A DNA stretch of 64,000 nucleotides from Pyrenophora tritici-repentis (taxonomy: Eukaryota > Ascomycota > Dothideomycetes > Pleosporales > Pleosporaceae). This document shows, piece after piece, positions 43,020 to 53,192 of the stretch. A model generated the notes under the pieces. The model saw only the letters and a list, made by a program, of their open reading frames with translations, was not told where the DNA came from and did not search any database. The number at the start of each line of letters is the position of its first letter. Within the stretch, counting starts at the first letter, position 1. The stretch covers positions 2,604,001 to 2,668,000 of the forward strand of contig NC_089395.1 of NCBI RefSeq assembly GCF_003171515.1, in the 5' to 3' direction. The translations under genes and the position numbers were made by a program.

Positions 43020-43803
43020 GCATATCATATATAAAGAAGAGACTGATTTCCTATGAGAAACTGTGTAAAGCTAGTAATGCTGAATCGACAATGATGTAAG
43101 GGTTTGACGGATGGGAGCGCAACCTCGGCAGTCACTACGTGCAGACGATGCGGACTACTTCTATATTTGGCGCTGATCGTAGATCATAATCTGTATGCCA
43201 TTTGTCTCAATACGGACTTTGAAGATAGAACACGGTTGATTTTTGGACATCTGCTTGTCCGCGGGGCAGGTTGATTGCAGTTAGGTCATGTGATAGACTA
43301 ATCGCAGCAGCATTCGACTGAAAAGTCTCTCAAATACGACGACGTAGCTTAAAGGGGACCTTTTCTTCCTCACGAAATCCATAGGGTAGCGTGCGCGCGA
43401 AACAGCAAGCAAGATTTCACCCGCCACCTTTGGCTTGGCGCTTCCTGATTGGCTTGGCAGCCACCTAGGTAACTTCCTGGGGCCGCCCGCCCACACGCTA
43501 TTTTGCATCCCTCCTCTACGCAATCATTCCACCAAGAATAGCGCTGTCGCTACTATCTCGTATTCACGGTAATTTTCGTACGCGTGTTTCGTTCCGTGCT
43601 CACTTTCAACCCGGGGCTATACGGCAGCGCCTGTTCGTCATGACATCTTCGAGCTCTGATTTATGACGAAAATTAGCTGTTGTTATTAGAGACAGTGGAA
43701 CGTCAGATAAGTGAGTAATGAATGTAAATTCCGAAGTAGGAGCCCGCATATATACATATTCTCAAAACGAGGATCGCAAAGATATTCCACCGGCCCGTGC
43801 GGT
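43020..43803. other. Intergenic, right flank of nested transposons
   Basis: No gene accepted. A CACCTAGGTA sequence at 43463 recalls a MITE end but has no partner. Confidence 0.4.
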
Positions 43804-44814
43804 CTACTCTCGTCGCCCTGCCGCTTTCGAAGGAGAAGCTTGCATATTTGTATCCTCCCAGAAAGGACGCTCGTCATAAACTCCATGCAGTTCGCGAGCC
43901 CATTTTTTCGTCTTACCCGACCACTGGGGGAACATCGATTCATCGGTTTGACAAAGTTCCTTGGGAACTTCTTCAACGACTTCGGACTCCAGTGCTGGTC
44001 CACTCGCAACAATCGCCAACTGCGGAAACATGAATTTATCGATTTGACCAAGTTCTTTGGGGATTTCGTCCTCAACTCCGTACTTCGGTAGTTCCCATCT
44101 TTTTCCCCACGCTGCCCCCGGGCCTGCTGCAGCCCTCAGCCTGTGCTGCCTGTCTTCAGCCCACCTCTTGCACTGAAGTTGCTGTCGGGCTATGTTATCT
44201 TTCAACGTCCTGCAATATTTAGCATGGCAATTTTTGCTTAGATATGGCAGATATCTGCACGGCGCTTGTTCTACGTACATCATCTTGAGATCATTCGGAC
44301 CTTCATACTCTGTCGTCCAGAAATTTTCGCATTTTTGTCCCTGCCCGGAGCCGCCAGTTTGCGAAAGGCAGAACTGCTTTGGCGTTTCTTCACTTTGATC
44401 TGTCGAAACATCGAGCTCTTCTAGACGCTTTGGTTGGTCTGACATCTTTTGCTGCTTTTGTGGTGTCCTCGAAGAAGCGTCTGGCGCAACAGTGGTATTG
44501 TCGTCGATACCATTACCTTGCGCTGGCACAGTGAGGACAAGGGGTACTTTCCGGGGTCTTCCTCGTCCGCGTTTGATTACCGATCCATCAATAGGGTGCG
44601 CTAAGTTGGTATAAGGGTGGTTGGCCGGCTTTGCGACTTTTGGCACCGATCCCGCTGGTCTGCCATCCTTGCGCGGGCGGCCTCGGGGTCTCTTTTGTGG
44701 AGGTTCCTCAGCTTTTGGTGGTGTAGGGGACATCGCGACGTGTTTATTTATCGCTTTCAAGGTCGCTGGGGCTGTCAATTCGTGAGGAGTGGGAATGGTA
44801 TGTCGAAATTGCAC
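43804..44814 (-). CDS. AT-hook protein, unknown role
   Basis: A single exon of 336 aa from ATG 44814. Two AT-hook motifs with the GRP core, KRPRGRPRKDGR and KRGRGRPRKVPL, lie in the first third, so minor-groove binding to AT-rich DNA is expected. The middle contains a Cys/Tyr-rich patch (APCRYLPYLSKNCHAKYC). Near the C-terminus a pair of similar units occurs (EDEIPKELGQIDKFMFPQ and VEEVPKELCQTDESMFPQ), a 40-residue internal duplication. It is the first of a run of minus-strand genes with low-complexity products. Upstream Met choices exist (MSPTPPKAEEP). No enzyme motif. Confidence 0.7.
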   Translation of the reverse strand: MQFRHTIPTPHELTAPATLKAINKHVAMSPTPPKAEEPPQKRPRGRPRKDGRPAGSVPKVAKPANHPYTNLAHPIDGSVIKRGRGRPRKVPLVLTVPAQGNGIDDNTTVAPDASSRTPQKQQKMSDQPKRLEELDVSTDQSEETPKQFCLSQTGGSGQGQKCENFWTTEYEGPNDLKMMYVEQAPCRYLPYLSKNCHAKYCRTLKDNIARQQLQCKRWAEDRQHRLRAAAGPGAAWGKRWELPKYGVEDEIPKELGQIDKFMFPQLAIVASGPALESEVVEEVPKELCQTDESMFPQWSGKTKKWARELHGVYDERPFWEDTNMQASPSKAAGRRE

Positions 44815-45479
44815 TGAAGAGATGTGCTCGGAAATGGGTGACTTCTGCGGTGAGCTAACATTTGTATAGTCTCTACACTTACTAGCTTACACATTTTTTT
44901 TTACATTTGACTAAGGACTAAAGTTATGCATTGGTACCGTGATTTACGCGGAGCGCTTCTCCGAATCATGTCATCGCTGAGCATTTTGTATTCAAAAAAT
45001 GGTTCGCTTCCTCGCTACCAGGGTCTGCCAAAAGTTCTGCACCAACTAACACGAATCATACTAAAGATGACGATATTACTGACGAAAGAAATATGGTTAT
45101 GCTCTACACTTCAAGCCTGCAGCCTGCACACTAAGCCCTTTCATCTTGTAACACTGTCATCTACCTATCCCCGATCAGAGCTCATATCCAGAGATTCATT
45201 CGCTTGGCACTCACTAGCTCGCCATCTATCCACTCCTTCCACAACGACGAGGCTACTGGACAACACTACCGTAATCACTCCCATTCGTGGCGATGATCTT
45301 AAACACAAGACTATGTCCCCACAGATAGCCCTCTCAAAGCCTCCCCGTCTAGCTGTCATAGCATACTGGACAGTGTGATTAGGCACTTAATAAGCTTTTC
45401 TGGCGACTACAGTGGCCCTTGTACACTAGTACCTCAAGTACATTATGATACCCGGGTACCACAACTCCAGATCGATGGC
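44815..45479. other. Intergenic with degenerate MITE
   Basis: Promoter side of the AT-hook gene and 3' flank of the next gene. MITE copy 5 lies at 45374-45459. Confidence 0.45.
45374..45459. mobile_element. MITE copy 5, degenerate
   Basis: The core GACTACAGTGGCCCTTGTAC..ACTAGTACCTCAAGTA matches copies 2 and 4. The right end is TACCCGGGTA and the left end is eroded. It is 21 bp beyond the stop of the minus-strand gene at 45480. Confidence 0.55.
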
Positions 45480-47675
45480 TCATGCTCCGCACCCGAATAT
45501 ATTCCGGTTATTGGCCTGTACCCACTCATTCCAGCTGGGATCATCGGAGGGCTGATAATGGGGGTATGCTGCAAATTTCCCAAAGCCAGCACTGTCCATG
45601 ACCCATTGCCCGTGCGCCTTTGTAACATCCAAGGGCTGTTGCTGGAGGTTTTCAGATGCGGTAGGTTGAGAAATACAGCCCCCTTCATGGAGTGCGGCGC
45701 CTTCTACGTCACCATCTTGTGGGACCTGTGGAGAAATATCCTCCGGCCCGCTACCCACTGCTGCATGGGACGAGACGCTAGCCTGAGTATCCTCGTCGTT
45801 TTGGGGTAAGTACGTGCCTCGGTTCCCGGTCTCATCATCTACCATGGGTGCAGCTTTTGGGATGTCGTTGACTGTGGATACATCTGGGACGACGGTCTGG
45901 TCATTTATCGTGTTCATCACCGGACTCGATGCTTGGCTTTTTGCCAGATGAGCAGCCAGAACCTCATCCACTGCGGTGACCGAATTTTCACTGCGATCAT
46001 CAACCAGAGAGAGAACCTCGCGAGATGACTCCAAGTTTATGAAGCTACTCGTACCAGCATTTTCATTTACCTGCGAGTTAGCATAGATGTCCTCGCCCAG
46101 CGAGTTTTCTGGTTCATCCTGGACATCCATACCTAACCCAGAGATCTTATTCAGAATGAGCTCGATCACCTTCGTCTGCAAAGAGTTCGGGTACTTCGCT
46201 TGGCTATGCAGATTCATCCATGCGACTTGGCCAGACTTGTCAATTGGCGGATAGTCTTCCAAGAACCTTTTGGCAAGTTCTTCAACAAAGTCACCAAAGA
46301 CATTGTCGTCTTCTGCAATGGTGAGAAACATTGCTGAAGGAATATCACCCTCCAGGTATGCAGTTATCGTAGGGATATCGGCTGCGACAAACGTTATGGG
46401 GTCTTTGCCAAACAACTGTTGAGCGAAACGCATCGCCATGGCCATGTCAAGCTCTTCCCGGGTTGCAGGCGAAGATACTACAATATCGCTTCTGCTAATC
46501 AGTAGCTCCAGACCGAAGTAGTTGCTGCGCTGCACGATCTCATATACATGAGCAGGATGTAAGCGCCAATCCACTCGCTTCTGCGCATCTGATTGTGCAA
46601 AGCGCGCACAGCGGGTCAGCTCCGAGATTATGTTCGCTGGTGGTATTGGCATCTCTCCGAGCAGCTGGGGAACTCTTGTATCGCGTGGGAGGACTGAGCT
46701 CAGTCGCCGGTTCAAGGCCTCCACGTTGCGCACTTCTGGCAATGCGCGATAGTCGACATCTTGAGGTCGACGAACACCATTACAACCCAGTGTGAAAGGA
46801 TTAACCCTCATCGGGACATTTGGTTCGGTAAGGGCGAGCATATTTTGGTATTCCTCGGGTTTCTGGGGGTCGAAACGCTCGGGGTAGTACTCACCCTCTT
46901 CGACTTTGAACAGAGATTCTTGGCCAAGCACTTGGGGCACCTGATTCAAGATGGCCAGATGCCCAGAATTATCTCTCATGGACTCTGAGTTGGGCACTGT
47001 AGGCCCTGACACGGTGCCTTGAGCCAATCCAGAATGCAGGGCTGCAGACATCTCCTCGTAGGTCCATTTCCCGTTCCTCACGTCTGCAAACAACTCCTCG
47101 CCAACCTCAGGCGGCTCTTGCGTTTTCTGTCTCTTATTCGCCTGTCCAATGTTCTCCGATTGCTCCTCATCTACTGGCTTCCGCTTTGTCGATGTCGACG
47201 AGGCAGGAGACGACGTGGGAGTCTGGCGCTGCTGCTGATCCCCCGTTGATGCTACGGAATCACCAACGTGAGTAATCTTCGAGAAACTGAGCATCGGCGG
47301 TGGAGTCGGATTTACAACATGGGATTTATCCTTGGCAACATCGCTCAGAGGCTGAACGTTTCGTCCCTCTTGCGTATGCGCCAGTACCGGAATCTCTGCA
47401 CCGTTGATCCTAGTGCCTTCCTTGAAAGGAGGTAGCCAATCTGGCACGTATGGTCTCTTTGGTTCCGGCTGGTGCAGAGGCAGGTTCGCAGGTACATGAG
47501 TCTGGGGAGGTAGTTGAGACGTGGGATGTAACTGAGGCTGCGGGGGTACTTCTGCCTGAGAAGGTGCTGGAGGTTGGGGAGGCGCCTGCGGCTGATGAGT
47601 TACTTGCTGCTGTTGAGGCACTTTCGGTTGCCCAGATACAGGTGGGTGTCCTCCCGTCTGTTGTGGTACCTGCAC
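45480..47675 (-). CDS. Pro/Gln-rich protein, start unresolved
   Basis: An open frame of about 730 codons. The first 70 residues are almost only Pro and Gln. A serine/lysine section follows with a nuclear-type KRKPVDEEQ and ANKRQKTQ. Then comes a globular-looking region of about 240 residues (from YPERFDPQKPEEYQNMLALT to LILNKISGLGMD) and an acidic, disordered C-terminus ending KFAAYPHYQPSDDPSWNEW. No ATG exists in frame before residue 128; the frame stays open upstream to about 47750. So the N-terminus must come from another exon, most likely the adjacent frame 47740-48432, or the start is further in. No known domain. Confidence 0.6.
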   Translation of the reverse strand: MQVPQQTGGHPPVSGQPKVPQQQQVTHQPQAPPQPPAPSQAEVPPQPQLHPTSQLPPQTHVPANLPLHQPEPKRPYVPDWLPPFKEGTRINGAEIPVLAHTQEGRNVQPLSDVAKDKSHVVNPTPPPMLSFSKITHVGDSVASTGDQQQRQTPTSSPASSTSTKRKPVDEEQSENIGQANKRQKTQEPPEVGEELFADVRNGKWTYEEMSAALHSGLAQGTVSGPTVPNSESMRDNSGHLAILNQVPQVLGQESLFKVEEGEYYPERFDPQKPEEYQNMLALTEPNVPMRVNPFTLGCNGVRRPQDVDYRALPEVRNVEALNRRLSSVLPRDTRVPQLLGEMPIPPANIISELTRCARFAQSDAQKRVDWRLHPAHVYEIVQRSNYFGLELLISRSDIVVSSPATREELDMAMAMRFAQQLFGKDPITFVAADIPTITAYLEGDIPSAMFLTIAEDDNVFGDFVEELAKRFLEDYPPIDKSGQVAWMNLHSQAKYPNSLQTKVIELILNKISGLGMDVQDEPENSLGEDIYANSQVNENAGTSSFINLESSREVLSLVDDRSENSVTAVDEVLAAHLAKSQASSPVMNTINDQTVVPDVSTVNDIPKAAPMVDDETGNRGTYLPQNDEDTQASVSSHAAVGSGPEDISPQVPQDGDVEGAALHEGGCISQPTASENLQQQPLDVTKAHGQWVMDSAGFGKFAAYPHYQPSDDPSWNEWVQANNRNIFGCGA

Positions 47676-47739
47676 GGCTGGTGGCTGGACAACGGGAATA
47701 GGTTGAGTATGGCGAACAGGCGAATTTTCTGGTGCCCTA

Positions 47740-48432
47740 TTACCATTCCCGATCCTCTTGGGTGGGTTCTTTCATGCGAGGCGGCAATGGGAGCAGCAAA
47801 TCTTGTTCAAATGTGAGCCCAGCACGTTTGCGACGCTCGACATAATCTGTCAACCAGATTACATCGTAAATCGAAAGATCGCGCTTTGTTTCCGCGAAAG
47901 GCCTCAACGTCTCAATCATAGTATCCGAGTCCCAGAAGTTGACGAGCAGCTGAATGGAGTCCTCTTCCTTGCACCATCTGACAACCGGCTTCATGTGTTC
48001 CCTCGGGTTGGTCGTTCTGCTCAGCTTAGGTAGCTCTTCTGGCATGAAGTGCGTCAGCGCCTCGTTGAGCTTGTGGACACGCTCCTGGATCAGTAGCCAG
48101 GTGAGGATGGGCATGTCTACGATGGAGTAGTCCACATACCGCAAATCTTCGTGCTCTATTCGTAGAGCAACCATCTTCCGGTTATCAGGATGAGGATCTT
48201 GTGAGTTCCAAACCATGGATGTTCGAATGGAACGTCGCTTTGTAGGATCCGCAACGACCTTTGGCAGTGGCCAGCTCAAGGACAACTCCGGAACAGGGGG
48301 AACGAGGTCCTTCGTAATCGACACGGGTGTGTCCACGGTACTTCTAGGAGCAGAATCAGGTCCCGGGAGCATGTGTTGATTCGCCTGAGATGGGCGTCTT
48401 CGTCGTGTTAGATCGCTCATCTGGTTCGGCAT
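47740..48432 (-). CDS. Unknown protein or 5' part of the neighbour
   Basis: A 230-codon frame. A basic N-terminus (LTRRRRPSQANQ) precedes a folded-looking region: RSIRTSMVWNSQDPHPDNRK, DMPILTWLLIQERVHKLNEA and ERRKRAGLTFEQDLLLPLPP. It lies between two other frames on the same strand. The upstream one (48454-48735) is in the same frame, separated only by one TAG and seven codons. The downstream one is in another frame. The three may be a single gene broken by a nonsense change and an intron or frameshift that I cannot place. Confidence 0.5.
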   Translation of the reverse strand: MPNQMSDLTRRRRPSQANQHMLPGPDSAPRSTVDTPVSITKDLVPPVPELSLSWPLPKVVADPTKRRSIRTSMVWNSQDPHPDNRKMVALRIEHEDLRYVDYSIVDMPILTWLLIQERVHKLNEALTHFMPEELPKLSRTTNPREHMKPVVRWCKEEDSIQLLVNFWDSDTMIETLRPFAETKRDLSIYDVIWLTDYVERRKRAGLTFEQDLLLPLPPRMKEPTQEDREW

Positions 48433-48453
48433 GGCTTGGGCATCAGTTTGGTG

Positions 48454-48735
48454 CTACTGAGACATGTCATTCGCATATGTGGGCTCGTGCAGCTCAACGC
48501 GCTGCCTCTTACCATCTTCATTTTCCCGGTCATGGTTGCCCATGCTAAACTCTTCTAAAGTCCGCTTTCCGGTTCCTTTTGGTGGAGATTGAAGATTGTT
48601 GACGGTATTCAATGATCCGGCACCCTGGACAGGTACATGATTTCTGTCTTGAGCAGACTCAGTCGTCTGGCTTTTCTGTGCTCGCATGATGTTCTTATTT
48701 GAGGGAGTGGCTTCTTGGTGGTTGAAATTGGACAT
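48454..48735 (-). CDS. Short Asn/Gln-rich frame, probable 5' part of the same gene
   Basis: 93 codons from ATG 48735 (MSNFNHQEATPSNKN) with a nuclear-type NEDGKRQRVEL. It ends MSQ then TAG (48454-48456), and the same frame continues HQTDAQAMPNQMSD into the next frame. A CAG-to-TAG change in a Gln pair would explain the stop. Confidence 0.5.
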   Translation of the reverse strand: MSNFNHQEATPSNKNIMRAQKSQTTESAQDRNHVPVQGAGSLNTVNNLQSPPKGTGKRTLEEFSMGNHDRENEDGKRQRVELHEPTYANDMSQ

Positions 48736-50199
48736 TTTCGCGATATTAAGGTGTTTTGATGAATGAATTTGAGAGGAACGCTTATTGCTACCGCAAGTTG
48801 AAATTAAGAGTCGGTGTAATTGTAATAAAAAAGTTCAAAGTACTCCTGGATCCATTTGTTAATTTTCGACTTTATGGTGTCGAAGTGTAAGTAGTTGTAA
48901 GGTAGAGCTTGGTTGGGTGAAGCGTCAGATAGCTTCCAAATATAAAGCGGCTTGCGCTGTACGGTGTCGCGCGCTGTGCCTGGGGTGCAACGTCTTTGTC
49001 TCCTCTTCGATCTTTCACGTAAGTGAGGCGCGGGTATTTGATTTTAGTATGAGTAAATTTGACGCAGGAGATTCAGGATTATTCAGCTAAGGAGTGCGCT
49101 TTGCGTCTGCAGTCCATTGCGAAGAGATCAGAAGTTTTCAAATCGTATAAGTGGCGACTGGTTGGTGGTTCTGAAATTTAGGAGAAAGGACGGCATTGTC
49201 GCGGCTGAAAGAGGTCCATTGAGCGTCGTTCAAACAATGGGCTGAGATCATTGTGAACAAAATGTCTTATTCCCCTCTTCAAGGTTGTACCATTCAGTGT
49301 CACATTCCTTTGTGTCTGCAGCCTGGATATGTGACGAAAACATGTTTTCGCCCTCCCATTAAATGAAGATCAGACCTCTAGAGAATACCACTCATATGGG
49401 CAGTAGTCAGAAAGAGTCCAGATGTAGAGCATATCAAAACATAAGCATGCAGCATTCTACTCCGATTTCCCAATGGCATTACACCCACCTCCAACCATAA
49501 TTTCATATAAGATTCCCGTATCTTCAGCACCCGTAGTGTACTTTGCGGGCTATGAGTTCTCTTCGATCTTGCTACGGATGGTTCCGCTATCTTAACAAAC
49601 ATTGTGCAGGTACAATTTGCTGACCCATGAATGCTGCCATCAATGATCAAAGACGGTAGAGACAATCGATATTGTTTCTGTACAATGTTTCTTTTTTCCT
49701 AGTAGAAACCCTACCCGTCGCCACCCTTGCCTCTTTGTAACAAACTGAACGTCGTATTCTGCTTCTGTGTACAGTTACTGCACCAGATAATGGACTATGC
49801 TGAGTAGCACATATTTTGTTCTGCTCGAGAGTTATCCTTGGGCTCATCAGTGCCGCTCAAGACACGCATAGCATGACATGACTCGCATAACCTAAAGTTT
49901 TTGAGTGACTACCCACAACCAGCATCTTCACATTAAAAATCACAGTCCATGAGAAATTCAATGATGGGATCAATTCAATCCATGTGCCTAGCGATAATTT
50001 GCTGGCTACAAAAAAGCTATAGCTCGAGCTACGACCATATATCAAATCGGGTATCTTCCGACCATGATGGTAATGCTAAGACTCAAGCGCTCGCCTCCTG
50101 TCCTGGAGCGCAACGAAGAGGTAGCCCAAGTCCCCATTCTACAGCATCAGACGCTGCGTCGATGTCCTTGCCAGTCGCTCCAAGACAACACTCCGGAAC
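48736..50199. other. Intergenic
   Basis: 1.5 kb, AT-rich. Several frames of 60-95 codons on the minus strand look like chance. No RNA or repeat recognised. Confidence 0.4.
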
Positions 50200-51639
50200 C
50201 TACTTCTTCTGCTGCTTCTCTTCCTCCTCCTCCTCCTCCTCCTCCTTCTTCTTCCTCTCTGCTGCCTGCTTCCTCCTCTCCCTCTCATACTCCGCGAACC
50301 GAGCCACGTCCTTGGGGAACTCACCATAATAATCCCAATGATCCTTGGCATATGTGACGGCGAGACCGAGCTCAGAGTCCTTGTCGATAGGCATACACTT
50401 GTTGGCGAGCAGACCGGTGAGGTAAGTGTTGCGGTTTGCATAGCCGCCCTCCGGAGGGTTCAGTTTGTACACTTCGAGGATGTGGCGGAAGTTCGCGCTG
50501 GGGTCTCTGCGGAGTTCTTCGCGGCGCCTGTCGTCTTTTTCTTTCTGGAGGACCTTGGCGCGTTCGACGCGGTATTCTGCATCTCTGCGATCTAGTTCGG
50601 CTTTTTTGGCTCTTGCGGCGTCGGCCCAGGCTTTGTCTCTTTGGGCTATCTTGAGGCTCAAGGCTTCGATGTGGGCTTTTTGGGCTTCAGCATCAGCACG
50701 GGCTTTCTCTTCGAGTGCCTTTTTGGCTTTATCAGCTTCTTCTTGCTCGGCTTTCCTGCGTCGCTCGGCTTCGATGCGGATTTTATCGGCTTCAACACGG
50801 GCTTTCTCTACAAGTGCCTCTTGGGCTTTGTCGGCCTCTTCTTGCTCGGCTTTCTTGCGCTGCTCAGCCATTTTTTGTTCAGCCTCGAGCTGCTGCTCAG
50901 CCTGTTTCTGTTCGTCCTCAGAGTTCTTACTATCCTCGAACTTTTGTTCAGCATCGCGTTTTTGTTCAGCCTCCCGTTGCTGTTGAGCCTCGCGTTGCTG
51001 TTGAGCCTCAAGTTTCTCTTTCGCCTCAACCTCATGTTTCTCTTGCAGCCTCGTCTTTGCCATGTTTCCTGCAATGATCTCTTGCACCAGACGGTCGATA
51101 TTGGCACGCACAGCTTCTGTGTCTGGGGGGGCTAGGGTTGATGCTGGCAAATTTCCAGTAGGACCCTGAGTGAAAGCGATGGTGGGCGGGATACGGCACG
51201 CGTCAAGAGGGTTATCGATAGTCCCGAGGGTACATGGACGCTTCTCAGTTGTGCTTGGACTCTCCAGTGCACTCGTCGCTTGGCGCTTCCGGTCGTTGGG
51301 AGTGTTCGAAGGTTGTCCCTTTTGCGCCACGGGCGATGAGACACCTTGCCGGGTTTGGCCTGGGCTACTGCTGGAAGCCTGCACCTGTCCTACAGAAAGC
51401 GAGCCACGTTGCTGCTGATGTTGTTGCTGCAGCTGTTGACGTAGACGTTGACGTCGCTGCTGCTCTTCACGTTGCTGCTGCTGTTGAAAAAGCAACTGGC
51501 GTCGCTGTTGATGTTGTTGCTGCTGTTGACGTAGCTGTTGTATCTGATGTTCCTGCTGCTGTTGATGTGTGTTTTTCTGCACCGCCGAGATAATTGCGGC
51601 TTGAGACTCTCGATCTGGTAGCTGTTGTATGTCAGTCAT
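50200..51639 (-). CDS. Gln-rich coiled-coil protein
   Basis: A single exon of 479 aa from ATG 51639. The N-terminus is almost pure Gln/Arg (QQLRQQQQQHQQRRQLLFQQ). A Ser/Pro part with NDRKRQATSALESPS follows. Residues about 195-380 form a long coiled coil of Ala/Glu/Gln/Lys, with repeats such as KAEQEEADKAQEAL and KAEQEEADKAKKALEEKARA. A small globular block follows (FRHILEVYKLNPPEGGYANR, then TYAKDHWDYYGEFPKDVARF), then a Lys tail with eight or more Glu. It is probably nuclear and structural or regulatory (inference). Repeat-rich DNA makes length changes likely. Confidence 0.65.
   Translation of the reverse strand: MTDIQQLPDRESQAAIISAVQKNTHQQQQEHQIQQLRQQQQQHQQRRQLLFQQQQQREEQQRRQRLRQQLQQQHQQQRGSLSVGQVQASSSSPGQTRQGVSSPVAQKGQPSNTPNDRKRQATSALESPSTTEKRPCTLGTIDNPLDACRIPPTIAFTQGPTGNLPASTLAPPDTEAVRANIDRLVQEIIAGNMAKTRLQEKHEVEAKEKLEAQQQREAQQQREAEQKRDAEQKFEDSKNSEDEQKQAEQQLEAEQKMAEQRKKAEQEEADKAQEALVEKARVEADKIRIEAERRRKAEQEEADKAKKALEEKARADAEAQKAHIEALSLKIAQRDKAWADAARAKKAELDRRDAEYRVERAKVLQKEKDDRRREELRRDPSANFRHILEVYKLNPPEGGYANRNTYLTGLLANKCMPIDKDSELGLAVTYAKDHWDYYGEFPKDVARFAEYERERRKQAAERKKKEEEEEEEEEKQQKK
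50213..50266 (+). repeat. TCC/TTC trinucleotide tract
   Basis: A run of TCC and TTC triplets (TCCTCCTCCTCCTCCTCCTC) encoding the poly-Glu tail of the minus-strand coiled-coil gene. Confidence 0.85.
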
Positions 51640-51776
51640 GTCACTTGCGTGGAGTCGTCCAAGACATTTACATCCTGGCGCGGCGGAGTGGTTTTTAAGA
51701 AAATATCTGCTTCAAACTGGTCAGACGAAGTTCCATTGGAAGGCCAACGGCCACCAGTAAAAATTCTTGGTGGTGG

Positions 51777-52196
51777 TTATATACCATTAAAGCTGTTTTT
51801 CGGGCGAGGAACTGAGTGTGGAGAGGTATATGTGTTCGCATTGTTGGAATACGCTGAGGCAGGAGACATGCTATCGGTTCGCTGTTGCACATTCGGCACC
51901 TGATGCATCTGGTTCTGCCCCAATCCGATCTGTGGCTGTCGCTGTGGGTGTGCTGCGCTCTGGTGCTCTTGCCTGCGCATCATCTGCTGCTGTTGCTGCG
52001 CTAAACCTTGCTGTCGTTGCTGAGAAGCTCCATTGCGATCTTGAGGTAGCGCCTGCTGTTGGGGTGATGTTCCAAACTGTCGCTGTCCCTGTTGAACTGC
52101 GAGTCCCCATTGCTGCTGGTTCTGCTGATTTTGCCGGACTCGCTCTTGAACCGTGTTTTCAGCAATCAGACGTGTCAATGTTTGTTGATCCATCAT
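51777..52196 (-). CDS. Gln-rich short protein
   Basis: 139 codons from ATG 52196 (MMDQQTLTRLIAENTVQERV). About 30% Gln, with Asn, Arg and Met and no Lys until the end. The N-terminal 20 residues could form a helix. The last codons contain a possible splice donor (AATG-GTATAT), so it may be the 5' exon of a longer gene, perhaps continuing toward the coiled-coil gene 138 bp downstream, but no acceptor gave a matching phase. Confidence 0.45.
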   Translation of the reverse strand: MMDQQTLTRLIAENTVQERVRQNQQNQQQWGLAVQQGQRQFGTSPQQQALPQDRNGASQQRQQGLAQQQQQMMRRQEHQSAAHPQRQPQIGLGQNQMHQVPNVQQRTDSMSPASAYSNNANTYTSPHSVPRPKNSFNGI

Positions 52197-53192
52197 GACT
52201 GTTATAAAGCTATCGAACTACTTGTCGTGTTGTCACTCTCGCCCCGGAATTGAGGATACAGTGAATTTGTAGTAACAAATGAACAAAGCTGGACGACAAG
52301 GGCAGGTCGCAAAAGAGGACACCACATGAACGGAGTTTTTCCATGGGAGAGCTAGGAAATAAGTGGGTCTGCTACCAAGCCGGGCAGGGACATTGATGAA
52401 GGTGAGTCTTATTGTACCCAATAAGGACAATAGCACTGTGAGCCTCTCTCACCTGTCTCCCAACTCGCCATTGTAGAACTTGTACTTTATCTTCGCTCAC
52501 GATGTTGGGTGGCTCGCATGTACAGAAGCAAATTCGATGAAGCGAGAGAGCAGGCAATATTCGCGCGTGTCTTCTCGTGGATGTCAGAGTCTGCCAGCGG
52601 CGGCGAGTCTACATGTTCTTAGTCAAGGCGCGCAAGTTCGGCTTACTCTCACTCACGCTCACCTTTACCCTGACATGTAGGCGACTGCAGCAGTTCGACG
52701 TAAGTAGGGACCTAGTTTTTTTTACAAATTCATTGACCCCTCTCAAGTCGCGTGGGAGATCTTCGTTCTATGGTACGGTCAACCAAAACGACCCACTCAA
52801 GATGGCTGGTCCCAATCCCAACGATACGAAACGGTTGCAGCAAAAGATCTACTATTGAGGTCATACACCTACACTCAGCTCACATGGAGCTTTGCCTCGT
52901 TCAGTATGCGCATTCCAAGATTTTCGCCGTATTTTCTGTCCGTCGTGACTAGTCACCAAACACAGCCTCGGGCAATTTCCGGTCTGATGCAACAGAGAAA
53001 GAATAACGGGAATAGGTAAGGGAGGAATGAAGACTATGATAAGAGATACACGATGGTGAGATTATGTATTCGCGGGCCCAAAGTTTGTGAAAGTCAGGAC
53101 GCAACGGTTGTGTCAGAAGAGCATGGGACGAAGTTCTGGTGCACATGGGGGGGAATTTGGAGAGACACATAGTACACAAGCACCACACGCTT
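52197..53192. other. Intergenic
   Basis: 1 kb with no gene, RNA or transposon end recognised. Confidence 0.4.

Noticed and set aside
43463..43472. CACCTAGGTA as a sixth MITE end
   Set aside because: No inverted partner or TAAAATACTTGAC continuation nearby; a 10-mer can occur by chance.
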